A stretch of 64,000 bases of DNA from Afifella aestuarii (lineage in GTDB: Bacteria; Pseudomonadota; Alphaproteobacteria; Rhizobiales; Afifellaceae), in contig NZ_SAUF01000001.1 of NCBI RefSeq assembly GCF_004023665.1, positions 620,001-684,000 of the forward strand, written 5' to 3'. Positions 36,897-45,949 of this stretch are shown one piece after another. Below the pieces are notes generated by a model. It ran no database searches, was not told where the DNA came from, and saw only the letters and a program-made list of their open reading frames with translations. Positions within the stretch are counted from its first letter, which is position 1. Each line of letters starts with the position of its first letter. The position numbers and the translations under genes are program-made.

Positions 36897-37514
36897 ATGC
36901 CTCAGGCCCCATCCCAGCGCGAGATAGCCCGCGGTCTTCTCGCGGGGAGTGGGATTCTGCGCCTTGCAGAACTCAGGAATGCCGGTGTGACCGCCGCAAC
37001 CGTCAGCCGCATGGAGAAGGATGGTGAGGTCATCCGCCTGGCGCGCGGGCTCTACCAGCTTCCTGATGCAGAACTCGATGCTAACCACAGCCTTGCCGAG
37101 GCGGCCAAGCGTTTCCCCAAGGGCGTGATCTGCCTCGTCTCGGCACTCGCCTTTCACGGAATCACGGATCAGCTTCCCAAGAAGGTGTGGATGGCGATCG
37201 GCCGGAACGACTGGACCCCAAAGCCGAGCGACATGCCGATACGTGTGCTGCGTTTCTCGGACGATCTGCTTACCGACAGTGTCGAAACCCATGTGATCGA
37301 AGGCGTATCGGTAAAGGTGTTCGGCGTGGCAAAGACTATCGCGGACTGCTTCCGCCATCGCGGCAAGATCGGTCTCGCCGTCGCGCTCGAAGGCCTGCAA
37401 GAGGCTCTGCGCCAACGCAAAGCCACGCCGGCAGAGATCGCGAGGGCGGCGGATACAGGCGGGGTTGGCACGGTGATCCGCCCCTATCTGGAGGCGCTCA
37501 CCGCCAATGGCTAA
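36897..37514 (+). CDS. AbiEi-family antitoxin (type IV toxin-antitoxin)
   Basis: A 205-aa protein with an N-terminal winged HTH (SQREIARGLLAGSGILRLAE, then NAGVTAATVSRMEKDGEV and LARGLYQLPD) and the AbiEi C-terminal domain (CLVSALAFHGITDQLP; VKVFGVAKTIADCFRHRGKI). AbiEi represses the operon and counters the nucleotidyltransferase toxin AbiEii. ATG 36897 gives the usual length; in-frame ATGs at 36867 and 36813 would add unrelated residues. Its end overlaps the toxin start by 8 bp. Confidence 0.88.
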   Translation: MPQAPSQREIARGLLAGSGILRLAELRNAGVTAATVSRMEKDGEVIRLARGLYQLPDAELDANHSLAEAAKRFPKGVICLVSALAFHGITDQLPKKVWMAIGRNDWTPKPSDMPIRVLRFSDDLLTDSVETHVIEGVSVKVFGVAKTIADCFRHRGKIGLAVALEGLQEALRQRKATPAEIARAADTGGVGTVIRPYLEALTANG

Positions 37515-38380
37515 GGAGATCAAGAATATCGGCGCCTCGGTGCGCGCCCGGCTTCTCAACCTCTCCAAGGCGAACGGACAGAGCTTCGATCTGGTGCTCA
37601 CGCGCTTCGCGCTGGAACGCCTTCTGTTCCGGCTCAGCCAGTCACCGCATGCCGACCGCTTCGTGCTGAAAGGCGCCATGCTCATGATGAGTTGGTTCGA
37701 CGATCCGCACCGCGGGACGCGCGATCTCGATCTGCTGGGATTCGGCGACCCCGAGCGAAGACGCGATGCTGACGACGTTCCGGGACATCCTGTCGCGGGA
37801 TGTCGAAGACGGCGTCGTGTTCGATCCGGACAAGCTGCGTGTCGATCGTATTCGCGAAGAACTCGACTATGGCGGTCTCCGGTTGCGTGCGATCGCTTCG
37901 GTCGGCGGCGCCCGGATCAATCTGACAATCGACATCGGCTTTGGCGATGCGGTGGAGCCTGGGGCGGAAGTCGTCGACTACCCCGTCATGCTCGATCTCC
38001 CCGCGCCGAGGCTGCGCGCCTATGCGCGAGAGGCAGTCATCGCCGAGAAATTCCAGGCGATGGTGGCGCTTGGGCGGGCGAACAGCCGGATGAAGGACTT
38101 CTACGACATCTGGATCCTCAGCCGATCGTTCACCTTCGATGATGATAGGCTCGCACAGGCGATTGCCGCGACCTTCGCGCGGCGAAAGACGGCGATACCG
38201 ACCGATCTGCCCGATGCGCTCACGCCGGCATTCGCAGCGGACGAACAGAAACAGAAGCAATGGCGCGCCTTTGTCGAGGATGTTGCGGTTGATCCAGGAC
38301 CTCTTGCGCCAGTTCTTGAGGATCTCACTGGCTTTTTGATGCCGTGTGCCGATCAAGCGAAGGGCCTCGATCGAAAGTGA
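37507..38380 (+). pseudogene. AbiEii nucleotidyltransferase toxin, frameshifted
   Basis: The 5' part encodes the nucleotidyltransferase start (FVLKGAMLMMSWFDDPHRGT followed by RDLDLLGFGDP). Then the frame breaks. The remainder continues in the next frame from AMLTTFRDILSRDVED through AREAVIAEKFQAMVALGR and MKDFYDIWILSRSF to a stop at 38380. Removing one C from the CCCC run at 37749-37752 restores one open frame reading GFGDPSEDAMLTTF. So the gene is a single-base insertion away from intact. Without correction the toxin would lose its C-terminal half; the antitoxin remains whole. Confidence 0.85.
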
Positions 38381-38806
38381 CGACATAAAAGCAGGCCGCG
38401 CGAAACGCTTATGGAGAGATCCGCTGCGTTATTGCCCGAAGCACATTCGCGAGACCAGACAAGACCTCAGTTGCTGCGTTCTTGCCATGTCCGAACCAGT
38501 GCCATGCAATTAGCCCGCGCCTGCATCCGCGATGCGCCCGCTTTTCGTCGCCCCGTCAACCGGCTCGAGACTGAAACTCGCGCACGAAACTGCGTCTGAT
38601 TGCCATGCAGTTATTTGCAGTCACACATCCAATTCGTAAGTGAAAACTGCGATGTGCGGAATAGCGGGTTTCTGCCAAAAAGTGCTTCTAAGAAATTGAC
38701 ATAATGAATATTTTGCCGTAGCTGTTTGTTGCGGACAGCTTTCACAATCCGTGTAGGCGGCCGCTTTCGGCTACAAGTGCCGGAAAATGCGAGACAAACC
38801 CAACGA
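38381..38806. other. Intergenic region upstream of the Dpd-type locus
   Basis: About 420 bp with no supportable gene. The part 38600-38720 is markedly AT-rich compared with its surroundings and includes TTGACA near 38696; it is the likely promoter region for the long forward operon. No clear -10 at standard spacing is seen. Confidence 0.4.
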
Positions 38807-39784
38807 ATGTGGCCAACGGAACGGTTTATGCAAAAGGGTGAGCATTCACGGGCGACTCAGGGTGCGATCTGTGCACTTTTGGTCCCGTGTTCCAGTCGAA
38901 AGAAGGTGCATCCCAGCCTGAATGCGCGAGCAGTTTCTCTTCCTATCTTAGACCAGTACTGTCTGGAAACTACATGGATTGAACGGCTACATTCGCTCCC
39001 AGTCGCTAGCCGCGCAGGTGAACTTTATGGCGGCCGCGGATTCCAGTTGGCGCTTCGGGCTTCGCAGATATCAGAAGCGCCGCTGTACGCGATTTCTGCC
39101 GGTCTTGGGCTTGTAGCCATTGAGCGCTCCATTCCCGCCTATGGCGTAACCGTAAGCGGAAAGGGGCCGGAAAGCATTGTGGCGCGCATCGATGACCGCT
39201 TCGATCCCGCATCCTGGTGGTCTGCAGTCAGTCACGGGCCGTATTCCACGCCTATGACACATGTATTTTCGGACAAAGACTCTGGGTGTGTAGTCATGGC
39301 ACTCAGCCAGTCCTACGCGCGAATGCTGGCATCAAGCTTAGATACCCTGTCGAATTCAGTCATCGCCAGATTACGCATTGTTGGCGCCAATCTTAAGTCG
39401 ATTTTGCCATCCAGGGTTTCACCGAGTTTGTTGCCCTATGATGAGCGTCTTCAGGCCATCTTGCCTGGGACCCGGGCCGACTTCTCTCAGCGAGCGTTAC
39501 TGCATTTCGTCCAATCGGGCCTGGAGGAGCGCCCTGACGGTGATGCGGCAGCCCATCGTGATTGGGTTATATCGACGCTTTCCAGGAAAAAGGCCCCAGT
39601 ACAGCGGCAACGGCAACGTCTCCGGGACGAGGATATCCTGGCTCTTATCCAGCAACACCTGCCGCGGACAAAGGGGATCGGGCGCTTGCTTCGTGTGCTC
39701 CGCGACCGTGAGGGGGTTGCCTGTGAGCAGGCTCGCTTTTCGCGTCTTTATCGTGAGGCAACAGGTGAAGGGGGGCTTGTATGA
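38807..39784 (+). CDS. YaaA/DUF328-like protein, candidate DpdC
   Basis: About 325 aa from ATG 38807 (ATG 38828 and TTG 38726 are alternatives; none has a clear ribosome site). The first half has motifs like the YaaA/DUF328 and DUF6884 groups: LLVPCSSRKKVHPSLNARAV, RAGELYGGRGFQLAL, APLYAISAGLGLVA and SIPAYGVTVSG. The C-terminal half, rich in Arg and Gln, may bind nucleic acid. In Dpd clusters DpdC converts the inserted preQ0 base to amido-deazaguanine; the position at the head of this operon, overlapping the DGQHR gene by ATGA, makes that role plausible but unproven. Confidence 0.55.
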   Translation: MWPTERFMQKGEHSRATQGAICALLVPCSSRKKVHPSLNARAVSLPILDQYCLETTWIERLHSLPVASRAGELYGGRGFQLALRASQISEAPLYAISAGLGLVAIERSIPAYGVTVSGKGPESIVARIDDRFDPASWWSAVSHGPYSTPMTHVFSDKDSGCVVMALSQSYARMLASSLDTLSNSVIARLRIVGANLKSILPSRVSPSLLPYDERLQAILPGTRADFSQRALLHFVQSGLEERPDGDAAAHRDWVISTLSRKKAPVQRQRQRLRDEDILALIQQHLPRTKGIGRLLRVLRDREGVACEQARFSRLYREATGEGGLV

Positions 39785-40923
39785 GAGTTGGCAGGCATGA
39801 TCAGGCATCGATGTTGACCGTCCGCGCATTGCGTACGCAGCAGGCCGATGGGATCGATATTTATTCGTTCTTCGTGCCTGGCGCAGATTTGCTGCGCATC
39901 GCCGAGATCAGCAGGATACACCGAAACTCTGATGGCTCGCTGCACGGTTTCCAGCGCAAGCAGATCCGCAACCATGTCCGGTCCATCGTCGAGTTTCTCG
40001 ATCAGGGTGCAGTCCTTTTCCCAAACGCGATCATCCTGGCGATTTCCCCGCAAGCAGTTTTTACCCAGAGCAGGGGCAGCAAGCCGGAAGGCGACGTTGG
40101 CGCTTCCCAATCAGGCACCTTGCGCGTTCCTATTCCGGAAGATGGAAGCAAGGCGGCCTGGATTGTCGATGGTCAACAGCGCTCGATTGCCCTTGCTGAG
40201 GCAAAGAACAAGAGCTTCCCTGTTCCCGTCGTCGCCTTCGTTTCCGAGGAACTGGCCGTTCACCGTGAGCAGTTCATCCTGGTCAATAAGGCACGCCCAC
40301 TGCCGCCGCGACTGATTAACGAACTGCTTCCGGAAGTCGAAGTTGCGCTCCCCCGCGATCTGGCGCCTCGCCGCATCCCCAGTGCGATCGTCAATCTGCT
40401 CGCAACCGCGCCGGATTCGCCCTTTCGTGGCCTCGTTAGCCGCGTTTCGGACGAAAATGCGGACGCTGTCATTGTCGACACCGCGCTGATCAAGATGGTG
40501 CGCAACAGCATCAGCAGCCCCTTGGGAGTTTTGGCTCCATACAAGGCTTCTTCTTCGCAGGACGCGGATTGCGCGGCTATGGTTCGTCTGTTGAATGCGT
40601 TCTGGGGGGCGGTCGCCGAGGTGTTTCCTGAAGCGTGGGGCAAGCGGCCGACCCAAAGTCGACTGATGCATTCTGCCGGCATAGAGGCGATGGGCTTTCT
40701 GATGGATCGTGTGATGGCGCGCGCGCCTGGCAACGGAGATATGCGCCGTCATGCCCAAGAAGCGCTCTTTCGCATTGCGCCCTACTGTTGCTGGACTAGT
40801 GGGCGTTGGCCGGACATCGACCGTGACTGGAATGACATCCAGAACGTCGGCCGTGACATCAGGCTGCTTTCCGACCAGTTGGCACGTCTCGATCACGCAC
40901 ATTCTATGGCGAAGGTCGCGTAA
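39781..40923 (+). CDS. dpdB: DGQHR-domain protein, DpdB-like (first copy)
   Basis: A 380-aa protein related to DndB/DpdB. The core motif reads WIVDGQQRSIAL (about residues 122-133), preceded by DGSLHGFQRKQIRNHVRSIV and followed by REQFILVNKARPLPPRLINE. DpdB works with DpdA to insert preQ0 into DNA and uses a ParB-like nucleotidase fold. This copy and the one at 42209 flank dpdA and share the same block order, including IQNVGRDIRLLSDQL near the end, but have diverged considerably. It overlaps its upstream neighbour (ATGA) and shares one base with dpdA (TAATG). Confidence 0.82.
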   Translation: MRVGRHDQASMLTVRALRTQQADGIDIYSFFVPGADLLRIAEISRIHRNSDGSLHGFQRKQIRNHVRSIVEFLDQGAVLFPNAIILAISPQAVFTQSRGSKPEGDVGASQSGTLRVPIPEDGSKAAWIVDGQQRSIALAEAKNKSFPVPVVAFVSEELAVHREQFILVNKARPLPPRLINELLPEVEVALPRDLAPRRIPSAIVNLLATAPDSPFRGLVSRVSDENADAVIVDTALIKMVRNSISSPLGVLAPYKASSSQDADCAAMVRLLNAFWGAVAEVFPEAWGKRPTQSRLMHSAGIEAMGFLMDRVMARAPGNGDMRRHAQEALFRIAPYCCWTSGRWPDIDRDWNDIQNVGRDIRLLSDQLARLDHAHSMAKVA

Positions 40924-42212
40924 TGAAGTTCGTATTTGCCGATAGTCTCGATTTTGTCGATCCCGCCTACGATTTCATTGCTGATCGTAACGGAGCAGGA
41001 CGAACGATACATCGTGACGACCAGTTCCCACACGAGTTCCTCGATACCTCCCCTTACGACGGTATCCTCGTTTCTCGCGGTATTGTTGGCGACGCGCTGA
41101 TTCCGGGAAAATACACAGAAGCTCAATTGATGCGGTTCAGGCGCGAAGGGGCCCGACGCTTCCTGCGCTACTCGCGCGAGCAATTTCCAGACAGCATGAT
41201 GATGGGCGATTGCGGTGCGTTCACCTACCGTAATATGCCCGAACCCCCGTATCGCGCCCAGGATACGGTCGAGTTCTACGGTGACGGCGACTTCAGCCAT
41301 GGTTGTTCGCCGGATCATCTTATCTTCGATTTCGATGATCAGGATGCGGAGCGATCAGAGAAGGAAATCCCGGAGGATATCCGCATCCGCTTCGAGATTA
41401 CTCAACAGAATGCAGCAGAGTTCCTGCGCGAAGCCAAGTCTCTTGGACGTCGCTTCGTTCCCATGGGTGTGATCCAGGGATGGTCAGCGCCGAGCATGGC
41501 TCAGGCGGCGCTCAACCTTGCCAAGATGGGTTATGTCTATCTGGCAATCGGTGGCACAGTTCCGCTCAGAATCGAGCAGATAAGACGCGCCCTGGCGGCG
41601 ATTCGTGAGGTGCTGCCAAAGCAGGTTCGGCTGCATCTTCTCGGCTTTGGCAAGATCGAACACCTCGCCGATCTCGAGCGATATGGCGTCACCAGTTTTG
41701 ATACGACATCACCGCTGGTTCGCGCGTTCAAGGACTCCCGCAAGAATTACTGGGCACGCAGTAAAGCTGGCGAGCTTTCTTATTACACCGCAATCCGTAT
41801 TCCGCAGGCGACTGAGAACAATCGGCTAAAGGTCAAAGCGTTGCAGGGTCGCTTGGATCAGGAAGAAGCCCGCCAACTTGAAGCTACGGCGCTTAACGGC
41901 GTCCGGCGTTTGGCCTGCCGCGAGATCGACGTTGAAGATGCTCTCGATGCGGTGATGGCCTATTGGGAGAAACTCAATTGGAATGACGAGGCCTCTCCAT
42001 CCAAGCGGGTACAAGCGCTTGATCGGCAGCGCCGCATTTACGCGCAGACGCTCCAGGATCGGCCATGGGAAGGTTGCGATTGTCGCGTTTGTCGCGAAGG
42101 CGGCGTCGAAGCGCTGATCTTCAGAAACTCAAATCGAAACAAAAGGCGAGGAATGCACAATTTGCATGTCTTTTATAAGCATTTGCAGGATTTCCGGGCG
42201 GACGCGGTATGA
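40923..42212 (+). CDS. dpdA: DNA-guanine transglycosylase DpdA (TGT paralogue)
   Basis: A 429-aa member of the tRNA-guanine transglycosylase superfamily of the DNA-acting type, which exchanges guanine for preQ0 in DNA. TGT-like features: MMGDCGAFTY (substrate-pocket Asp), MGVIQGWSAPSM, YVYLAIGGTVPL, and LERYGVTSFDTTSPLVRAF with the likely nucleophilic Asp. The zinc site is C-x-C-x2-C in GCDCRVCREGG with a distal His in RGMHNLHVF. The N-terminus differs from QueTGT, as in other DpdA proteins. Its stop overlaps the next start by ATGA. Neighbouring queE-queD-queC supply preQ0, which makes a tRNA role very unlikely. Confidence 0.9.
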   Translation: MKFVFADSLDFVDPAYDFIADRNGAGRTIHRDDQFPHEFLDTSPYDGILVSRGIVGDALIPGKYTEAQLMRFRREGARRFLRYSREQFPDSMMMGDCGAFTYRNMPEPPYRAQDTVEFYGDGDFSHGCSPDHLIFDFDDQDAERSEKEIPEDIRIRFEITQQNAAEFLREAKSLGRRFVPMGVIQGWSAPSMAQAALNLAKMGYVYLAIGGTVPLRIEQIRRALAAIREVLPKQVRLHLLGFGKIEHLADLERYGVTSFDTTSPLVRAFKDSRKNYWARSKAGELSYYTAIRIPQATENNRLKVKALQGRLDQEEARQLEATALNGVRRLACREIDVEDALDAVMAYWEKLNWNDEASPSKRVQALDRQRRIYAQTLQDRPWEGCDCRVCREGGVEALIFRNSNRNKRRGMHNLHVFYKHLQDFRADAV

Positions 42213-43306
42213 GTTCCCCGCATATTCTCCATTTTGACGTTGTCGCGCCGCGCCAGAGCGAGAGCCTCCCCGTTTTCACTTTCGCCGCGCGTGCTCGGGA
42301 CGTCGAACGTTTTGCCCGCATCGAGCGAGCAGGACGGGACGATTCCGGTACTCTGCGCGGCTTCCAGCGTCCGCAGATTGCCGGTCATATTCGGGAAATC
42401 CGTGATTATCTTGAAAAGCCCGGAGCAATCCTGCCCAACCCGATCATTGTTGCATTCACGCATTCAGCAAGCCTGGAGTCAGGCCCGTCACATGATGGCG
42501 TTGAGGGCCGGTTCGGGCGGTTGGCGATCGACGTATCAAATGGTGCGCCGGGATGGATCGTCGATGGTCAGCAGCGCTTCACCGCCCTGAGGGATTTGCA
42601 TGGGAGCGATTTTGAAGTCCTGGTTTCGGGTTTTATCTGCGATTGTCTTGAAGAGCTACAAAAGCAATTCATCCTTATCAATAACACGCGTCCGCTACCT
42701 AAGGCGCTGGTCTACGAGTTGCTGCCTCAGGTAAGCGACCTGCCTCCGCGAATGTCTAATCGCAGCCAAGCTGCATTGATGACGGAGGCGCTGAATTACC
42801 GGGAAGGCTCGGCGCTGCGGGGCATGATCAAGCAGCAGACGAACCCGAAAGGCATAATTCGAGACACTGTCATTCAGCGATTGCTCATGAACTCCATAAG
42901 CGACGGCGTACTGCGTCTTTACGCTGACGATGACCGATTGCTGCTCGATCGTGGCGTCAATTTCGTCAGTGAGTTCTTCCATGCGGTCAGACATGTCTTT
43001 TCCGAGGATTGGGAGGACAAGACGCCGAAAACATCCCGGTTGGTGCATGGCGCCGGTATCATCGCGATGGGTTACGTAATGGAGACAGTGCACGTTCTGA
43101 CCGGTGCCGAAGATCGCGATGCCTTCGCTCGGGGATTGCGGCATCTGAAGGGTCGAACGGCCTGGAGTTCAGGGGAATGGGCGTTCGGAGACGAGCGTCG
43201 TCGCTGGAACGGCCTGCAGAACGTCCCCGCCGATATCAGGCAGCTATCGTTGCACCTCGTCCAGGAACTGCGGCGCGCCATTCCACGCAACGAGGAGGTG
43301 AGTTGA
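42209..43306 (+). CDS. dpdB: DGQHR-domain protein, DpdB-like (second copy)
   Basis: A 365-aa paralogue of the protein at 39781. Shared blocks in order: DSGTLRGFQRPQIAGHIREI, PGWIVDGQQRFTALRDL (about residues 112-128), QKQFILINNTRPLPKALVYE and RRWNGLQNVPADIRQLS. Both retain the DGQQR core, so both may be active. Two different DGQHR proteins may form a hetero-oligomer or serve different steps, for example DpdA partner and regulator. It overlaps dpdA by 4 bp and is followed by queE after 3 bp. Confidence 0.82.
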   Translation: MSSPHILHFDVVAPRQSESLPVFTFAARARDVERFARIERAGRDDSGTLRGFQRPQIAGHIREIRDYLEKPGAILPNPIIVAFTHSASLESGPSHDGVEGRFGRLAIDVSNGAPGWIVDGQQRFTALRDLHGSDFEVLVSGFICDCLEELQKQFILINNTRPLPKALVYELLPQVSDLPPRMSNRSQAALMTEALNYREGSALRGMIKQQTNPKGIIRDTVIQRLLMNSISDGVLRLYADDDRLLLDRGVNFVSEFFHAVRHVFSEDWEDKTPKTSRLVHGAGIIAMGYVMETVHVLTGAEDRDAFARGLRHLKGRTAWSSGEWAFGDERRRWNGLQNVPADIRQLSLHLVQELRRAIPRNEEVS

Positions 43307-43309
43307 ACG

Positions 43310-43945
43310 GTGGCCTACGCTGTCAAGGAAATGTTCTGCACCTTGCAGGGCGAAGGCCGACACGCCGGACGAGCGGCAGTTTTTTGCCGCTTTGCGGGTT
43401 GCAATCTCTGGTCAGGGCGTGAGGCCGATCGACCGAAGGCTGTCTGCCAGTTCTGCGATACGGATTTTGTCGGAGTTGATGGTGACGGTGGTGGTCGATT
43501 TGTAACAGCACCTGAACTTGCCGAGGCAGTAGCCCTGAAATGGCAATCTGCGCATGGCCAACACCGTTTCGTGGTGCTGACCGGCGGCGAGCCACTGCTT
43601 CAGATTGATGCGCCGCTGGTCGAAGCCCTGCATAGCGAGGGCTTCGAGATCGCAATCGAGACCAATGGTACACTGACGCCGCCCGACGGTATCGACTGGA
43701 TTAGCGTCAGTCCGAAAGCCGGCGCTCCGCTAGAACTTTTGCGCGGCAACGAACTCAAGCTGGTCTTTCCACAAGCCGGAGCCGAGCCGGAACGGTTCGA
43801 GGCACTCGCTTTCGATCATTTCCTGCTCCAGCCAATGGACGGACCGGACGTCGCCCGCAACACACAGGCGGCGGTGGCGTACTGCCTGGCTAATCCGCGG
43901 TGGCAACTCAGTCTTCAGACGCACAAGCAGTTAGGAATCCGATGA
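43310..43945 (+). CDS. queE: 7-carboxy-7-deazaguanine synthase QueE
   Basis: A 211-aa radical SAM enzyme converting carboxy-tetrahydropterin to 7-carboxy-7-deazaguanine. It opens [20 protein letters not shown] and has the QueE-type cluster motif CX14CX2C (Cys in FAGCNLW and VCQFCDTDF), then [21 protein letters not shown] and SVSPKAG. It starts with GTG 43310, 3 bp after the DGQHR gene, and its stop overlaps the queD start (ATGA). Within this operon it makes preQ0 for DNA and not for queuosine. Confidence 0.94.
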   Translation: MAYAVKEMFCTLQGEGRHAGRAAVFCRFAGCNLWSGREADRPKAVCQFCDTDFVGVDGDGGGRFVTAPELAEAVALKWQSAHGQHRFVVLTGGEPLLQIDAPLVEALHSEGFEIAIETNGTLTPPDGIDWISVSPKAGAPLELLRGNELKLVFPQAGAEPERFEALAFDHFLLQPMDGPDVARNTQAAVAYCLANPRWQLSLQTHKQLGIR

Positions 43946-44295
43946 AGATCACCCAGGCCTTCACCTTCGAGGCAGCTCATCGACTGCCCAACGTACCCGA
44001 GACACATCGTTGTCATCGGATGCACGGACATTCCTATCGGGTCGAACTGCGACTTGAAGGCCCCGTCGATCCTCGCTCGGGCTTCGTTATCGATTTCTTC
44101 GACGTAGAGGCCGCATTCGGTCCTCTGCTGGAACGACTTGATCACTATTGTCTCAACGATATCGAGGGTCTTGAAAACCCAACGGCCGAGAATATCGCGG
44201 CTTGGATCTGGGACCGAGTTAAGCCGATTCTTCCGCAAACCAGTTCGGTAAAGGTGTTTGAGACGCCGAATTGCTGGGCGGAATACGAAGGCTAA
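43942..44295 (+). CDS. queD: 6-carboxy-5,6,7,8-tetrahydropterin synthase QueD
   Basis: A 117-aa PTPS-fold enzyme acting on the FolE product. Visible are [20 protein letters not shown] with the active-site Cys and zinc histidines, [40 protein letters not shown] and [13 protein letters not shown], ending with a CWAEYE tail carrying the catalytic Glu. ATG 43942 overlaps the queE stop; an in-frame start at 43900 lies inside queE and is rejected. queC follows 11 bp downstream. Confidence 0.94.
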   Translation: MKITQAFTFEAAHRLPNVPETHRCHRMHGHSYRVELRLEGPVDPRSGFVIDFFDVEAAFGPLLERLDHYCLNDIEGLENPTAENIAAWIWDRVKPILPQTSSVKVFETPNCWAEYEG

Positions 44296-44306
44296 GGGGG
44301 TGCATC

Positions 44307-45032
44307 ATGAATGACGGCGACGCGATCGTCCTATTTTCCGGAGGTCAGGATTCCACGACCTGCCTTGCATGGGCGCTCGATCGCTTCGAACGCGTGGAAA
44401 CTGTCGGCTTTGACTATCGACAGCGTCATCGCGTCGAACTCGATACCCGGCCGGTGGTTCTCGAGGCCCTTCGAAAGCGTTTCCCGCAATGGGGCCCCAA
44501 GCTTGCAGAAGATCATCTCATTGATCTCGCCGTACTCGGCCAGGTGAGCGAAACATCGCTCACCAGGGACGTCGGGATCGAAATGCAGGAGAATGGGCTC
44601 CCTAACACGTTCGTGCCGGGCCGCAACCTGCTGTTCATGACCTTCGCGGCCGCGATAGCATACCGCCGCGGCGCCAAGCATATCGTCACTGGCGTGTGCG
44701 AGACGGATTTTTCCGGTTATCCCGACTGTCGTGATGACACGATGAAGGCGCTGCAACTGGCACTCAACCTCGGTATGGACACCCGCTTCGTGGTCCACAC
44801 ACCCCTGATGTGGATCGACAAGGCCGAGACCTGGCGCTTATCCCACCGTCTGGGTGGGGACATGCTGGTCGATCTCATCCGTGCGGAGAGTCACACTTGC
44901 TATCAAGGCGAACGCACTCTTCATGACTGGGGACGCGGATGCGGAACATGTCCGGCCTGCGAGTTGCGCGCTCAAGGTTATCTGCGTTTCGTCGCCGACC
45001 CACAATCAAAAGCGGGCGTCCCAAATGGCTGA
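44307..45032 (+). CDS. queC: 7-cyano-7-deazaguanine (preQ0) synthase QueC
   Basis: A 241-aa ATP-dependent enzyme turning carboxy-deazaguanine into preQ0. The PP-loop is [16 protein letters not shown] near the start, followed by [39 protein letters not shown] and the zinc-binding C-terminal Cys set in SHTCYQGE and [14 protein letters not shown] 44307 follows an AAGGGGG ribosome site. Its end overlaps the transporter gene by 8 bp. Confidence 0.95.
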   Translation: MNDGDAIVLFSGGQDSTTCLAWALDRFERVETVGFDYRQRHRVELDTRPVVLEALRKRFPQWGPKLAEDHLIDLAVLGQVSETSLTRDVGIEMQENGLPNTFVPGRNLLFMTFAAAIAYRRGAKHIVTGVCETDFSGYPDCRDDTMKALQLALNLGMDTRFVVHTPLMWIDKAETWRLSHRLGGDMLVDLIRAESHTCYQGERTLHDWGRGCGTCPACELRAQGYLRFVADPQSKAGVPNG

Positions 45033-45591
45033 AATAGACCGTATTCGCAAGCTGGAAGGCATCGCCTATTTTTTGTGCTTCGTCGGATCAATCCCCCTCT
45101 CGAACTGGCTCATCGGGAATGTAGGGACGACGTGCATCCCCGACGGTCCTTGCTTGATCCCTGTGGCGCCCGGACTTGACGCGCCAAGTGGCGTTTTGAC
45201 GGTCGGCCTTGCATTGACACTACGTGATCTTGTGCAACGACGGCTTGGGCTCAACTGGTCCATCGTCGCAATTGTCCTTGGTGCATTGCTTTCCGCGAGC
45301 TTTGCGCCTCCCGCTCTTGTCGTCGCTTCCACAGTTGCTTTTCTACTGTCCGAGTTCGCGGATATGGCAGTCTATACTCCATTGCAGCGTCGACGTTTTG
45401 TCCGCGCGGTCGTTGCAAGCAGCATCGTGGGCCTTGTCGTTGACAGCATGGTGTTTCTCTGGCTCGCTTTCGGTTCGCTGGAGTTTTTGGCCGGACAGGT
45501 TGTTGGAAAAGCTTGGATGGTGCTCGCAGCTTTACCCATTCTTGCGTGGCTGCGATCGCGCGATCGCCGACTCGGTATTCTGCCCGCCTAA
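45025..45591 (+). CDS. VUT-family (YhhQ-like) queuosine-precursor transporter
   Basis: A 188-aa membrane protein with about six hydrophobic segments (about residues 12-30, 50-65, 72-90, 95-115, 130-155, 160-175). It matches the VUT/YhhQ (DUF165) group in [15 protein letters not shown] and [19 protein letters not shown]. YhhQ imports preQ0/preQ1, so here it could salvage precursor for the DNA modification pathway. It overlaps queC by 8 bp. Having both synthesis and import genes inside a DNA-modification operon is unusual. Confidence 0.8.
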   Translation: MAEIDRIRKLEGIAYFLCFVGSIPLSNWLIGNVGTTCIPDGPCLIPVAPGLDAPSGVLTVGLALTLRDLVQRRLGLNWSIVAIVLGALLSASFAPPALVVASTVAFLLSEFADMAVYTPLQRRRFVRAVVASSIVGLVVDSMVFLWLAFGSLEFLAGQVVGKAWMVLAALPILAWLRSRDRRLGILPA

Positions 45592-45949
45592 CCTGAGAGA
45601 AATCCGCACGACCTCTCTTGATCTCTTGCTCAGCCAAGGGCGGAAGTTTCGATTGGAGATCTCGACTGAGGCAGTCATAGTCAATTGCGACCCAGTGTGC
45701 CGGATGGACTTTCTCTCGGTATCGTATATTGCAAGCGTCCAGCGCGCAATATTCGGTAGAGCCAGAGTTGATCTCCCCCAGCCAGGATGCTTGCCGATCC
45801 ATGTGGTTGCTCTTCATGCATATTGAGAAAGACCCTGGTTAGGTGCCGCGTGTCATTGTGTATCTGCATGAAAGCTACTGTTGCACTTGATGTTCCTTTG
45901 ACGGCCGTGTCAGATACGATCCGCCAGAGGCATAGGGGGCGCTTCGATT
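45592..45949. other. Gap dividing the synthesis and restriction halves of the forward arm
   Basis: About 360 bp without a supportable gene; open frames on either strand lack family character or ribosome sites. It is the only sizeable gap in the forward arm, so dpdF-G-H-I may be driven from a promoter here, separately from the modification genes. Confidence 0.4.

Noticed and set aside
38411-38599. 62-codon frame upstream of the Dpd-type locus
   Set aside because: No ribosome site, no recognisable motif, and an Arg/Ala-rich composition typical of chance frames.
40923-42212. Housekeeping tRNA-guanine transglycosylase for queuosine
   Set aside because: Neighbouring DGQHR genes, island setting and divergence from tgt in the N-terminus favour the DNA-acting DpdA.
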